Positions 6,990-19,228 of a DNA stretch of 33,558 bases are shown in pieces. Each line of letters begins with the position of its first letter. The first letter of the stretch is position 1. Source of the DNA: Oscillospiraceae bacterium. Lineage in GTDB: Bacteria > Bacillota > Clostridia > Oscillospirales > Ruminococcaceae. Under the pieces are notes generated by a model. It saw only the letters and a list, made by a program, of their open reading frames with translations. It was not told the DNA's origin and made no database searches. The translations under genes and the position numbers were made by a program. Where the stretch lies: NCBI GenBank assembly GCA_022787085.1, contig JALFVE010000030.1:1-33558 (forward strand), written 5' to 3'.

Positions 6990-7657
6990 GCCTTAACCTC
7001 CAATTCGTCGCTGCACCATTTTGAAACCGCCAGAGTTGACAGCCCGTTATCAAGATGGGAATCGTCATTTTTGAAAATAATTCTCGGAACAAGTCCGTCA
7101 CTGTATTCGATCAGAGAAACCGCCGTATTGTCCGCCCAGCCGGGATCCGAATAATTCTCCCATTCTCTGCCCTCGGCGCAGTTAAGGTATGCTTTTATCG
7201 CCATTCCATGGGAAATTACAGCAATAGTCCTGCCCTGATTTTCCGAAGCAATGTGCTTCATAGCTGCCTTCATGCGATCATAGACCTGTTTGGTCGATTC
7301 TCCGTTTGGAGCGGTGAAATTGTTTATCTCCTCTTTCCATAAGCGCAGCTCTGCGGGGAATTTCTGAGGAAGCTCAGCCCATTTCACACCCTCCCAGTCG
7401 CCGCCGTTTATCTCCATAAGCTCGCTGTCGGTGATTATTGGCAGTCCGTGATATCTGTTCACAGCCTCGGCAGTTGTAAAAGCCCTTCTCAGGGGACTTG
7501 AATATATTGCTTCAATAGGGATATCCCGAAACCTTTCCGCAAGCCTGTCAAGCTGCAGGCGACCCTTTTGGCTGACCTCGGTATCAATACGTCCCTGAAA
7601 AAATTCCTTTACATTCCCCTCAGCCTCAGCGTGGCGAACAAGGTAGATTTTTACCAT
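6986..7657 (-). CDS. Histidine phosphatase family protein (phosphoglycerate mutase-like)
   Basis: 223 residues. The phosphoacceptor motif is 'LVRHAEAEGN' (R8-H9), followed by 'YSSPLRRAFTTAEAV', 'ELMEINGGDWEGV' and the second histidine motif 'VISHGMAIKAYL'. These place it in the histidine phosphatase superfamily in the branch that includes CobC- and GpmB-like phosphatases, not the glycolytic dPGM proper. Substrate is unknown. It overlaps pyrD by 7 bases and ruvX by 4 bases, so it is translated as part of the pyr operon; a link to nucleotide or sugar-phosphate metabolism is possible but not shown. Confidence 0.9.
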   Translation of the reverse strand: MVKIYLVRHAEAEGNVKEFFQGRIDTEVSQKGRLQLDRLAERFRDIPIEAIYSSPLRRAFTTAEAVNRYHGLPIITDSELMEINGGDWEGVKWAELPQKFPAELRLWKEEINNFTAPNGESTKQVYDRMKAAMKHIASENQGRTIAVISHGMAIKAYLNCAEGREWENYSDPGWADNTAVSLIEYSDGLVPRIIFKNDDSHLDNGLSTLAVSKWCSDELEVKA

Positions 7658-8568
7658 GGCTTAACAGCTCCTATAATGCTGCTGAGCTGTATATCCTTTT
7701 CCCTGCAATACTCTGAAAGTCCCGCAGTGATCTTAACGGGCGTCATGGGATCGTTAAAGATAGCCGCTCCTACCTGAACAAGGGAAGCACCCGCCATCAT
7801 TATCTCCACAGCGTCCTCCCAGCTTGAAACGCCGCCCATTCCGCAAACAGGGATATTCACAGCATTTGCCACCTGCCAAACCATTCTTACCGCAACGGGG
7901 AAAACCGCAGGACCCGACAAACCACCCACATTATTGTGAAGTATAGGTCTGCCTGTGCGGATGTCGATCCTCATTCCAAGAAGGGTATTTATCAGTGAAA
8001 CAGCGTCCGCACCCTCAGCCTCGCAGGCTTTTGCAATATCAGCAATGCTTGTGACATTGGGAGAAAGCTTCATCATAACAGGCTTTTTCGTGGCATTTCT
8101 TACAATTTTTGTAATCTGCCCCGCACCCTCGCAGGAAACACCGAAAGCCGCACCTCCTGCCTTGACATTGGGACAGGAAATATTCACCTCGATCATATCA
8201 ACATCGGTTTTATCAAGCTTTTCCGCAATTTCACGATATTCATCGGCAGTCGAGCCTGCAATATTCGCAATGATAACCGTGTCCTTTGTTTTAAGGTAAG
8301 GCAGCTCGTCGGCAATAAAATGGTCAATACCGGGATTCTGAAGGCCCACACTGTTGAGCATACCCGAAGGAGTTTCCGCGATTCTCGGAGGAAGATTTCC
8401 GTTTCTTCTTGCGCCTGTGGTACCCTTTACGGAAATTCCGCCCAGCTCGGAAAGAGGATAAAATTCCTCAAATTCCTTTCCGTAGCCGAATGTGCCCGAA
8501 GCGGGGATTATGGGATTTTTAAAATGAACTCCCGCAAAATCAATTCCAAGTCTTGACATATCAGTCAT
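7651..8568 (-). CDS. pyrD: Dihydroorotate dehydrogenase, class 1B catalytic subunit
   Basis: 305 residues from ATG 8568, chosen because GAGGAGGTG lies 7 bases upstream; an in-frame ORF extends further but has no good site. Class 1B features: N-terminal 'FKNPIIPASGTFGYGKEF', 'LQNPGIDHF', 'VIIANIAGS', and 'VNISCPNVKAGGAAFG' with Cys132 as active-site base. FMN-binding elements 'MMKLSPNVT', 'NTLLGM', 'GGLSGPAV' and 'CGMGGVSSWEDAVE' follow. It oxidises dihydroorotate to orotate and passes electrons through PyrK to NAD+. It overlaps the end of pyrK by 8 bases, matching the usual PyrK-PyrD heterotetramer pairing. Confidence 0.96.
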   Translation of the reverse strand: MTDMSRLGIDFAGVHFKNPIIPASGTFGYGKEFEEFYPLSELGGISVKGTTGARRNGNLPPRIAETPSGMLNSVGLQNPGIDHFIADELPYLKTKDTVIIANIAGSTADEYREIAEKLDKTDVDMIEVNISCPNVKAGGAAFGVSCEGAGQITKIVRNATKKPVMMKLSPNVTSIADIAKACEAEGADAVSLINTLLGMRIDIRTGRPILHNNVGGLSGPAVFPVAVRMVWQVANAVNIPVCGMGGVSSWEDAVEIMMAGASLVQVGAAIFNDPMTPVKITAGLSEYCREKDIQLSSIIGAVKPW

Positions 8569-9340
8569 CGAAAAGCACCTCCTCAGCGTCAAAAACGGGA
8601 CCGTCCTTGCAGACGTGAGCGTAATATTCCTCACCGTCTCTTATTGTGCGGCAGGCGCAGACAAGACAGCCGCCCACGCCGCAGCCCATTCTCTCCTCAA
8701 GGGAAACCTCGCACTTAATGCCTGCCTCTTTTGCCTGCATGATTATCCTTTTCAGCATGACAGAGGGACCGCAGGCATAGATGATATCGGGCTTTTCTCT
8801 GTTTAAAACCTCTGCGAGAGCCTCGGTAACAAAGCCCTTTCTTCCTGCGGAGCCGTCATCGGTGCAGAGAATGACCTCAGCCCCCGAAGCAGCAAAATCC
8901 TTCTGAAGAATAACAGCGGAAGCGTTTCTGAAGCCGCTGATAACCACCGCATTTTTACCATAATGCTCAGCAATGGGAAGCATGGGAGGATTTCCGATAC
9001 CTCCTCCTATTATTACAGCCTTTTGGTTATTATCAAGGAGGGTAAATCCCCTGCCTCCCAAAGGTGCAACAATGTCAATAAGCTGACCCTCGGAAAGCTG
9101 AGAGAGAGCCTTTGTGCCCTTTCCTCTGACCTCAAAAACGATTCTTAGAGTACCCTTTTCCCTGTCGATTCCGCATATGGAAATAGGTCTGCGGAGCATA
9201 AAGCCATCAGCCTTGATATTTACAAACTGACCGCATACCGCCGCCTTGGCAATATGAGGACAGCGGATAGTCATATCATATATTTCCGCCGCAATAGCCT
9301 TTTTGCTTATAATGGGGTAAAGCCCCTGAGTGTATTTCAT
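8561..9340 (-). CDS. pyrK: Dihydroorotate dehydrogenase electron transfer subunit (FAD, [2Fe-2S])
   Basis: 259 residues. A ferredoxin-reductase-like FAD domain carries 'RRPISIC' (residues 50-56), then the NAD-binding region 'VIIGGGIGNPPMLPIAEHYG'. The C-terminal [2Fe-2S] ligands are C220, C225, C228 and C244 in 'MGCGVGGCLVCACR' and 'YAHVCKDGPVF'. PyrK oxidises the PyrD FMN and reduces NAD+. The start lies 16 bases after the end of the unknown membrane gene and is preceded by AAAGGACGG. Immediately downstream it shares 8 bases with pyrD. Confidence 0.96.
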   Translation of the reverse strand: MKYTQGLYPIISKKAIAAEIYDMTIRCPHIAKAAVCGQFVNIKADGFMLRRPISICGIDREKGTLRIVFEVRGKGTKALSQLSEGQLIDIVAPLGGRGFTLLDNNQKAVIIGGGIGNPPMLPIAEHYGKNAVVISGFRNASAVILQKDFAASGAEVILCTDDGSAGRKGFVTEALAEVLNREKPDIIYACGPSVMLKRIIMQAKEAGIKCEVSLEERMGCGVGGCLVCACRTIRDGEEYYAHVCKDGPVFDAEEVLFDD

Positions 9341-9356
9341 TTACAGCCGTCCTTTC

Positions 9357-10190
9357 TCACAATGGTTTTCGTCTGATATCGTCAATAATATATTCCGAGC
9401 TGTCGGGAAGCATTGAGGGATCTGCCTCAAAATATTCCATATCCGAATTATCCGACTGGACTTTTTCATTATCCCTGTTATCCTCATACCAATCGGAACA
9501 GGTCTGCGTGTCAATGCTGATACCATCCATTCCCACGCCCTTATCCGCAGGAACAATGGCAAATTCGGTAACAGGCTTCTCATTATCGGAAAAATAATCC
9601 TGTTTTTTCTGCTTTTTGAGCCATGCCTCACGGTATTTGACAAATCGTGAATGTTTGTCCCGTTCAATGCCGTAATTAAAATCGGGAAAGCCCTCTTTAG
9701 TCTGTAAATAATCAAGCTCCTTGTAGCTTCTGACTGCAAGGTCCTGAGTCCACAGCCCCAGACCCGAATAAACAATCAGAAAGATCATACCCATCAGCGC
9801 CATAGGCTCGTATCTTAAAAACAGGTTTGAAACGGAAAACAAAAGAATAATAAGATATAAAATATCGCAGGCAATGGTAAGCTTCTTGTTCAGATAAATA
9901 TCCGCAAGATAGCTCATGATCGTCACGGGGGGAGTGAGGAAAAATGTCACGGCAAACCACGGAAACATGATCTGTCCGATCTCCTCATCAAGAGTAAGAG
10001 CAAGCTTTATCCCCGCATTGGTGTAGCATAACCAGAGATATATCCCGAAAACGCTGACAAAGGATACAAGGAGATTAAAATAGAAATTATAAACTCTTGC
10101 GGTTTTCAGGTTCTTTTTCACCTTTTCCATACGCAGCCTGTGCTCTTCGTACATATGCTCACGGATAATGTTTTCTTCAAGCTCGTTCAT
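9357..10190 (-). CDS. Four-helix membrane protein of unknown function inside the pyr operon
   Basis: 277 residues. A charged, probably coiled N-terminus (residues 1-33, rich in E, R and K) precedes four hydrophobic segments at about 35-56, 72-95, 103-125 and 127-147, followed by a long soluble acidic tail (about 155-277) rich in Asp/Glu/Asn. No catalytic motif or known domain was recognised. It lies between carB and pyrK, downstream of a hairpin, and 16 bases before pyrK. Co-transcription with pyrimidine genes could mean a transport, sensing or scaffold role, but nothing in the sequence shows it. It could also be an unrelated passenger gene. Confidence 0.8.
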   Translation of the reverse strand: MNELEENIIREHMYEEHRLRMEKVKKNLKTARVYNFYFNLLVSFVSVFGIYLWLCYTNAGIKLALTLDEEIGQIMFPWFAVTFFLTPPVTIMSYLADIYLNKKLTIACDILYLIILLFSVSNLFLRYEPMALMGMIFLIVYSGLGLWTQDLAVRSYKELDYLQTKEGFPDFNYGIERDKHSRFVKYREAWLKKQKKQDYFSDNEKPVTEFAIVPADKGVGMDGISIDTQTCSDWYEDNRDNEKVQSDNSDMEYFEADPSMLPDSSEYIIDDIRRKPL

Positions 10191-10201
10191 GTCAGCCCCC
10201 T

Positions 10202-10244
10202 ATGAAAACGGGCTGTAACGATAGGATACCCGGCGTTACAGCCC
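10202..10244 (-). terminator. Terminator-like hairpin between carB and the membrane protein gene
   Basis: A perfect 11-bp stem (GGGCTGTAACG at 10210-10220 with CGTTACAGCCC at 10234-10244). On the minus strand it follows the carB stop by about 20 bases and is trailed only by GTTTTC, so termination is probably partial. It may lower expression of the four downstream genes or protect the upstream mRNA end. Confidence 0.65.
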
Positions 10245-10263
10245 TGAATATGCCGATCTTATG

Positions 10264-13200
10264 TCAAATCTTAGTGATGTCGATCATTTCCATATCGTCA
10301 ATATTCTTGCCCATTGCAAGAATATCCGCAACCGCATTTGCAGTATCAATTGCCGTCAGACAGCAGATAGAGCGTTCAACGGTCTTTCTGCGGATCTTAA
10401 CGCTGTCATATGCAGGGATTCTGCCCTTTGCAGATGTGGAAATAACGTAATTTATCTTTCCGCTGTCAAGGAGAGTCATAACATTGGGCTTTTCCTCGGA
10501 AGCCTTGCGGACAACGTTTGCAGCGACCATATTCTTGTTGAGAGTAGCCGCAGTGCCGCCCGTAGCATAGATATCAAAGCCCAGCTGCTCGAATTTATCC
10601 GCAACATAAATGATCTCCTGCTTGTCGGTGTCCCTGACGGTGATAAGAACGCCGCCGTCCTTTTTCATATTGTAGCCTGCCGCAATAAGCCCCTTGAACA
10701 ATGCGTCCTCAAAGGTGCGTGCAATACCCAGACATTCACCTGTGGACTTCATCTCGGGGCCGAGAGCAGTGTCCACATCGTGAAGCTTTTCAAAGCTGAA
10801 TACGGGAACCTTAACGGCAATATAGTCAGCTTCCTTGTAAAGACCGCTTTCATAGCCCTGCTCTTTAAGAGTGTGACCGAACATTATCTTTGTGGCTATA
10901 TCCACCATAGGAACGCCCGTGACCTTGGAAATATAAGGAACAGTTCTTGATGAACGGGGATTTACCTCAATAACATATACCTCATTATTGTAAACAACAT
11001 ACTGGATATTTACAAGACCGATAACATGAAGCTCAGTAGCAAGACGTCTTGTGTACTCGATAATAGTCTCCCTGATTTTCTTGGTAAGAGTGAGCGCAGG
11101 ATAAACAGAGATAGAGTCGCCCGAATGAACGCCTGCACGCTCGATATGCTCCATGATTCCGGGAATGAGGAAATCTGTGCCGTCGCAGATAGCGTCAACC
11201 TCGACCTCTTTGCCCATCATGTACTTGTCAATAAGCACAGGATTCTCAAGAGCAGTTCTTGTGATGATATCCATATACTCGATAATATCCTGATCGGAAT
11301 GAGCAATTATCATGTTCTGACCGCCGAGAACGTAGGAGGGACGCATAAGAACGGGATATCCAAGCTCCTGAGCAGCCCTCAGAGCTTCCTCGGTATTCAT
11401 TACGGTGTGACCCGCAGGACGGGGAATACCGCACTTGTTAAGAAGCTCGTCAAATCTCTCCCTGTCCTCCGCAGCGTCAATGCTGTCCGCAGAGGTGCCG
11501 AGAATACGAACGCCCATTTCGGAAAGATGCTTTGTGAGCTTGATAGCAGTCTGACCGCCGAACTGAACAACAACGCCATAGGGCTGCTCAGTCTCGATAA
11601 TAGCCTCCACGTCCTCCTTTGTGAGAGGATCGAAATAAAGCCTGTCGCCCGTGTCAAAGTCAGTAGAAACAGTCTCGGGGTTATTGTTGCAGATAACAGC
11701 GTCATAGCCCATTTCCTTGAGCGCCCAGACGCAGTGAACGGAGCAGTAGTCAAATTCGATGCCCTGACCTATTCTGATAGGACCCGAGCCGAAAACAATG
11801 ACCTTTTTCTTGCCCGTATCGGTGCGGTCGATGAACTGTCTTGCCTCATTCTCCTGGTCAAAGGTGGAATAGAAATAAGGAGTTTCAGCCTTGAACTCAC
11901 CTGCGCAGGTATCAACCATCTTGAATACGGCTCTTGTTCTCTTGGGACATTTCTGACCGCTCATGCGTTCAATGGTGCTGTCAAGATATCCGTATTTTTT
12001 GGCAAGATCGTACTTTTCGCAGGTAAGCTCTCCGTCAGCAAGATAAGCCTCAAGATCGGCAAGGTTTTTAAGCTTTGAAAGGAACCACATATCAATCATA
12101 GTGATATCATGGATCTTCTCAAGAGCAACTCCCCTCTTGATAGCCTCAAAAACCACAAAGGAGCGTTCGTCATCTACATTGTGAAGCCTTTCGATTATCT
12201 CATCATCAGAAAGCTTTTCAAGCTTTTTCAGATTCATGGAATCAAGTCCCAGCTCAATAGAGCGGACAGCCTTCATCATAGCCTGCTCGAAGGATGTGCC
12301 TATAGCCATGACTTCGCCCGTAGCCATCATCTGAGTGCCCAGAGTGCGCTTTGCGTAAACGAATTTATCAAAGGGCCACTTGGGGAATTTAACAACAACA
12401 TAATCGAGAGCAGGCTCAAAGCAGGCATATGTCTTGCCTGTGACCTGATTTATTATCTCGTCAAGGCTGTAGCCGATAGCAATTCTTGTGGCAACCTTTG
12501 CAATGGGATATCCCGTAGCCTTTGAAGCAAGAGCGGAGGAACGTGAAACTCTGGGATTTACTTCAATAACCGCATATTCAAAGGAAGTGGGGTGCAGCGC
12601 AAACTGACAGTTGCAGCCGCCCTCAACTTTAAGCTCGGAAATAATATTCAGAGCAGCAGTTCTGAGCATCTGATATTCCTTGTCCGTAAGTGTAACGGCA
12701 GGAGCGATAACAATGGAATCACCCGTATGAACGCCCACAGGGTCGAAATTCTCCATGGAGCAGACGGTGATAACATTTCCCTTGCTGTCACGGATAACCT
12801 CAAACTCGATCTCCTTCCAGCCGCTTATGCATTTCTCAACAAGTATCTGAGTAATGGGAGAAAGCCTCAGACCGTTTGTGGCAATGTCAATAAGCTCCAC
12901 CTCGTTATAAGCGATACCGCCGCCTGTGCCGCCCAGAGTAAAGGCAGGACGAACAATAACGGGATAATCTATTACCTTAGCAAATTCCACCGCGTCGGGA
13001 ACAGTCTCAACTACCTTTGAAGGGATAACAGGCTCACCTATCTTTTCCATAGTGTCCTTGAAAGCCTGTCTGTCCTCAGCCTTGTGAATGGTCTCGGGAT
13101 TTGCACCAAGAAGCTTAACATTATTTTCCTCAAGGAAACCGCACTCCGCAAGCTGCATGGATAGGGTAAGACCCGTCTGACCTCCGAGAGTGGACAAAAT

Positions 13201-13455
13201 GCTGTCGGGCTTTTCTATTTTAATGATCTTCTTGACAACATCAAGAGTAAGCGGTTCAATGTAAACCTTGTCCGCCATAGCCTTGTCTGTCATAATTGTA
13301 GCGGGATTGGAGTTGATAAGAACGACCTCAAGACCCTCCTGCTTGAGCGCACGGCAGGCCTGAGTACCCGCATAGTCAAATTCGGCAGCCTGTCCGATGA
13401 TAATGGGACCCGAGCCGATAACAAGAACCTTTTTAATATCACTGCGAAGCGGCAT
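10264..13455 (-). CDS. carB: Carbamoyl-phosphate synthase large subunit
   Basis: 1063 residues, full family length, with two homologous ATP-grasp halves. The first begins 'IKKVLVIGSGPIIIGQAAEFDYAG' and includes 'NPATIMTDKAMADKVYIEPL' and 'VIVRPAFTLGGTGGG'; the second begins 'KKVIVFGSGPIRIGQGIEFDY' (about residue 548) and includes 'VLMRPSYVLGGQNM'. The C-terminal MGS-like regulatory domain starts near 'GVLITVRDTDKQEIIYVADKFEQLGFDIYATGGTA'. It makes carbamoyl phosphate from bicarbonate, ammonia from CarA and two ATP. It starts one base after the carA stop. The MGS domain is where UMP or ornithine usually act. Confidence 0.98.
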   Translation of the reverse strand: MPLRSDIKKVLVIGSGPIIIGQAAEFDYAGTQACRALKQEGLEVVLINSNPATIMTDKAMADKVYIEPLTLDVVKKIIKIEKPDSILSTLGGQTGLTLSMQLAECGFLEENNVKLLGANPETIHKAEDRQAFKDTMEKIGEPVIPSKVVETVPDAVEFAKVIDYPVIVRPAFTLGGTGGGIAYNEVELIDIATNGLRLSPITQILVEKCISGWKEIEFEVIRDSKGNVITVCSMENFDPVGVHTGDSIVIAPAVTLTDKEYQMLRTAALNIISELKVEGGCNCQFALHPTSFEYAVIEVNPRVSRSSALASKATGYPIAKVATRIAIGYSLDEIINQVTGKTYACFEPALDYVVVKFPKWPFDKFVYAKRTLGTQMMATGEVMAIGTSFEQAMMKAVRSIELGLDSMNLKKLEKLSDDEIIERLHNVDDERSFVVFEAIKRGVALEKIHDITMIDMWFLSKLKNLADLEAYLADGELTCEKYDLAKKYGYLDSTIERMSGQKCPKRTRAVFKMVDTCAGEFKAETPYFYSTFDQENEARQFIDRTDTGKKKVIVFGSGPIRIGQGIEFDYCSVHCVWALKEMGYDAVICNNNPETVSTDFDTGDRLYFDPLTKEDVEAIIETEQPYGVVVQFGGQTAIKLTKHLSEMGVRILGTSADSIDAAEDRERFDELLNKCGIPRPAGHTVMNTEEALRAAQELGYPVLMRPSYVLGGQNMIIAHSDQDIIEYMDIITRTALENPVLIDKYMMGKEVEVDAICDGTDFLIPGIMEHIERAGVHSGDSISVYPALTLTKKIRETIIEYTRRLATELHVIGLVNIQYVVYNNEVYVIEVNPRSSRTVPYISKVTGVPMVDIATKIMFGHTLKEQGYESGLYKEADYIAVKVPVFSFEKLHDVDTALGPEMKSTGECLGIARTFEDALFKGLIAAGYNMKKDGGVLITVRDTDKQEIIYVADKFEQLGFDIYATGGTAATLNKNMVAANVVRKASEEKPNVMTLLDSGKINYVISTSAKGRIPAYDSVKIRRKTVERSICCLTAIDTANAVADILAMGKNIDDMEMIDITKI

Positions 13456-13456
13456 T

Positions 13457-14569
13457 TTACTCAGCCTCCTTTGAGGATTTGATCATATCAATAAATTCAT
13501 CGAAGAGATAAGCGGTGTCCTGAGGACCTCCGCAGGCTTCGGGATGGAACTGAACGGTAAAGCAAGGGAAATTCTTGTATCTGACTCCCTCGCAGGTGCC
13601 GTCATTGGCATTTTTATGGGATACCTCGCCTATATTTGTATCAATACTGTCGTTAATTACCGCATAGCCGTGATTCTGGGAGGTAACAAAGGTCTTGTCA
13701 AGAGCGATATCCACAACAGGCTGATTAGCACCTCTGTGACCGTACTTGAGCTTTTCGGTCCTTGCGCCGTTAGCCAGAGCCATAAGCTGATGACCGAGAC
13801 AGATTCCGAAAACGGGGATATTATATTCCCTTATCTTTTTCAGATTTTCGATTATATCAGTATTTTCGGCAGGGTCGCCGGGACCGTTTGAAAGCATTAT
13901 GCCATCGGGAGCCATTTCCCTTACCTTTTCTGCAGGAGTGCCCGCAGGAACAACGGTCACATTGCAGCCCCGCTTCACAAGCTCTCTTCTGATGTTGAAC
14001 TTGTAGCCGAAATCATACAAAACAACGTTGTACAGAGGATCCTCTGCCTTAAACACCTCAGGCTCCCTGACCGTAACGGACTTCACCGCATTTTTGATTG
14101 AAAATTCATTTATCTGTCTGAGCAGCTCGTCTTTTTTCTCATAAACATTTTCAGTGGTGATAACGCCGTTCATAACGCCGCTTTCACGGATAATTCTTGT
14201 GAGACATCTGGTGTCGATGGAATGGATTCCGATGATACCGTGCTTTTTGAGAAATTCATCAACATTTCCTTCGCATCTGAAATTAGATGGCGAATTGCAC
14301 CATTCTCTCACAATATATCCGCTGACGCAGGAGCCCTTTGATTCGTAATCCGAATCATTCACTCCGTAGTTGCCGATAAGCGGGAAGGTCTGAGTAACGA
14401 TCTGACCGAAATAGCTGGGGTCGGATAAGGTTTCTTCATAGCCGGTCATACCCGTTGCAAAGACGATCTCTCCAATGGATGTTCCCTTTGCACCAAAGGA
14501 ATAGCCCTCGAAGATCTGTCCGTTGGCAAGCATAACATAAGCCTTGTCTCCCATGTTGAATAAAGACAT
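13457..14569 (-). CDS. carA: Carbamoyl-phosphate synthase small subunit (glutaminase)
   Basis: 370 residues. The N-terminal CarA domain has 'LANGQIFEGYSFGAKG', 'EIVFATGMTGYEETLSDPSY' and 'IGNYGVND'. The class I glutamine amidotransferase domain (about residues 185-365) has the nucleophile in 'PVFGICLGHQ' and the His-Glu pair in 'VQFHPEACGGPQDT'. It hydrolyses glutamine and channels ammonia to CarB. GGAGGATAACTT precedes the ATG. It lies 43 bases downstream of pyrF; a small CCGTA/TACGG hairpin sits in that gap. Confidence 0.97.
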   Translation of the reverse strand: MSLFNMGDKAYVMLANGQIFEGYSFGAKGTSIGEIVFATGMTGYEETLSDPSYFGQIVTQTFPLIGNYGVNDSDYESKGSCVSGYIVREWCNSPSNFRCEGNVDEFLKKHGIIGIHSIDTRCLTRIIRESGVMNGVITTENVYEKKDELLRQINEFSIKNAVKSVTVREPEVFKAEDPLYNVVLYDFGYKFNIRRELVKRGCNVTVVPAGTPAEKVREMAPDGIMLSNGPGDPAENTDIIENLKKIREYNIPVFGICLGHQLMALANGARTEKLKYGHRGANQPVVDIALDKTFVTSQNHGYAVINDSIDTNIGEVSHKNANDGTCEGVRYKNFPCFTVQFHPEACGGPQDTAYLFDEFIDMIKSSKEAE

Positions 14570-14612
14570 AAGTTATCCTCCTAAATATAGATTGCCGTAA
14601 ATACGGCTTTAA

Positions 14613-17530
<2,918 letters not shown>

Positions 17531-17553
17531 AGGTTGCTTATTTATCCTGATAT

Positions 17554-17582
17554 ATTATATCACATTCTTATGCCAAAGTCAA
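17554..17582 (-). promoter_or_regulatory. Sigma-A promoter of the pyr operon
   Basis: Minus strand TTGACT (complement of 17577-17582), 17-base spacer, TATAAT (complement of 17554-17559). The leader would be about 165 bases to the pyrR start. Confidence 0.88.
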
Positions 17583-17617
17583 CATAAAAATCAATGAATT
17601 TTTGATGAATATGCCAA

Positions 17618-18529
17618 TCAGTCCTTTTCGTCCACATCATCGTCCTTAAAAACGACGATCTCGGTAATTTTGCCTTTAAGCTTGTTCTTAACGGCGCTCA
17701 GCGCTCCGGAATACTTGTGAGAGATAAGCGTCTTGGCAAGTCTTTCGGTAAAAGCGTCCTTTTCCTCGATAAGACGGCTGTATTCGCTCCTGATCCTGTC
17801 CATGTTAGCAGTGTTGATATCCTGGACCTTTTCCACAACATTATCCTTGACATCAATAATTTTGTCAACATTGCTCTTAACAATAAGAGTGCCCGAAGCG
17901 AGCTTCATTCCCACCTTGACCGAGCCCGAAAGCATCAGCTTGGAAAGCTCGTCAATACGTCTGAAGCGCTCGTTAAGCTTCTTCACCGCCATGAGAGAAA
18001 TGACCGTATCCACCGCAATAAGCACCGCCATAACGATGCAGATGGTAATCCCCACATTAATAGGAATAGAGTCGATCGCCTTTATTACCATAGGCTGGAT
18101 GTATCTTATAACGATAACGCAGCCTCCGCCGAAAAAAAGGGAATTTCTGAGGCATATGTAACCCATGAAATTAAATTTCATATGGGAATAATCCCACCAT
18201 CTTGCATGAAAAAGCTTTTCCATGCCCCAGCCGACAAACAGCTCAAAAGCCGTGCACAAAACGGTACAGGCTAAAAAAAGAGGGATAACAGTGTGGCTGA
18301 TGGGTCTGAAAAAAATAGTAACCATAATAACGCCCATTCCCTCAATGGGGCAGATCGGCATATTAAGAAAGCCTCTGTTCTGATATTCACCTGTCTCGTA
18401 GGTCATGTCAATGACCTCGATGCACCAGCCCACAAAGCTCCAGAAGCAGAACATCAGAAACAGCTGATAAAGGCTGAATCCGATATATGGAATAGTATGC
18501 ATAAAAACATCAGTCCTTCCGAAAATCAT
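17618..18529 (-). CDS. CmpB-type membrane protein ('putative ABC transporter permease' family)
   Basis: 303 residues with six to seven hydrophobic segments in the first two thirds, followed by a soluble, partly coiled tail (about 185-303). The opening 'LFLMFCFWSFVGWCIEVIDM' and 'RGFLNMPICPIEGMGVIMV', then 'WWDYSHMKFNFMGYICLRNS', are the typical motifs of the PF06541 family, common in clostridia and often annotated as an ABC permease without direct proof. It overlaps the HD gene upstream by 4 bases (ATGA), so the two are one transcript. No terminator is clear after it; the pyr promoter begins about 35 bases downstream. Confidence 0.85.
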   Translation of the reverse strand: MIFGRTDVFMHTIPYIGFSLYQLFLMFCFWSFVGWCIEVIDMTYETGEYQNRGFLNMPICPIEGMGVIMVTIFFRPISHTVIPLFLACTVLCTAFELFVGWGMEKLFHARWWDYSHMKFNFMGYICLRNSLFFGGGCVIVIRYIQPMVIKAIDSIPINVGITICIVMAVLIAVDTVISLMAVKKLNERFRRIDELSKLMLSGSVKVGMKLASGTLIVKSNVDKIIDVKDNVVEKVQDINTANMDRIRSEYSRLIEEKDAFTERLAKTLISHKYSGALSAVKNKLKGKITEIVVFKDDDVDEKD

Positions 18530-19194
18530 ACAAGGTCCGAACCGTTAGCCCTAATCCTGAATCTGACTCCGAGAAATTCGGCGGATTTTTTGCAAAGGAT
18601 CATCCGCTTCATAAAGATCTCAAAGTATTCCATAACAGAAGAAAGCCTGTTGTCAATAGTAAGATCGAGGATAAGCTCGGTTTTGTCCTCATTGAAGCTT
18701 AGCTCCGACCTCTCCACCGAAAAATTCACTCTGTCGTGGATATCCGTCGCCAGATCGCTGATATTTCTGACTCTGCTCCGTCTGACATCGGTCTTGTCGG
18801 CAATGATAAGCGCCGCAGTTATCTGGTTCAGAGGAGCGGCGGTATTTTCATCGTGATTACCGATGGCGGAAATAATGTCGCAGATCTCCTCGGCGGGCAT
18901 ATTGAGATTATCCAGAAGCCTGAAAGCCATGACCGCACCACTCTGAGCATGATCCACACGGTTTATCACATTGCCGATATCGTGCATATAAGCGGCGATC
19001 ATGCCGAGCTCCACCTTTCTCGGCTCGCAGCCCAGCCCTTCAAGGATCATTTTAACAGTGTCAGCCACCTTCTCAACATGGGCAAAGGAATGTTCGGTGT
19101 AGCCCTGAGCGGCAACAGCAGCGTCCGCATTTTTGATATAGGTGTGGATATCGGGATTCTGCCTGATGTATTTATAAGTAACATTGCTTGACAT
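18526..19194 (-). CDS. HD-domain phosphohydrolase
   Basis: 222 residues. Metal-binding HD superfamily residues are visible: His35/His39 in 'TEHSFAHVEKVAD', His71-Asp72 in 'YMHDIGN', His114 in 'IGNHDENT' and Asp133 in 'IIADKTDVRRSRVR'. Family members hydrolyse phosphoesters such as nucleotides or cyclic di-nucleotides; the substrate here is not known. A ribosome binding site (GGAGGAAG) precedes the start, and a promoter lies 35 bases farther. It forms a two-gene unit with the CmpB-like membrane protein. Confidence 0.9.
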   Translation of the reverse strand: MSSNVTYKYIRQNPDIHTYIKNADAAVAAQGYTEHSFAHVEKVADTVKMILEGLGCEPRKVELGMIAAYMHDIGNVINRVDHAQSGAVMAFRLLDNLNMPAEEICDIISAIGNHDENTAAPLNQITAALIIADKTDVRRSRVRNISDLATDIHDRVNFSVERSELSFNEDKTELILDLTIDNRLSSVMEYFEIFMKRMILCKKSAEFLGVRFRIRANGSDLV

Positions 19195-19228
19195 AAAAGC
19201 GCTTCCTCCGTAAAAGCATTACTTGTTT

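Noticed and set aside
10261-10950. Open frame of 229 codons on the plus strand
   Set aside because: Antisense to the end of carB with the same explanation, and the hypothetical product has no recognisable domain.
11026-12078. Open frame of 350 codons on the plus strand
   Set aside because: It is antisense to carB, where strong codon bias leaves open frames in the opposite strand; no ribosome binding site or family match.
17588-17615. Weak inverted repeat after the CmpB-like gene
   Set aside because: The arms are 3-4 bases and lie in AT-rich DNA; not convincing as a terminator.
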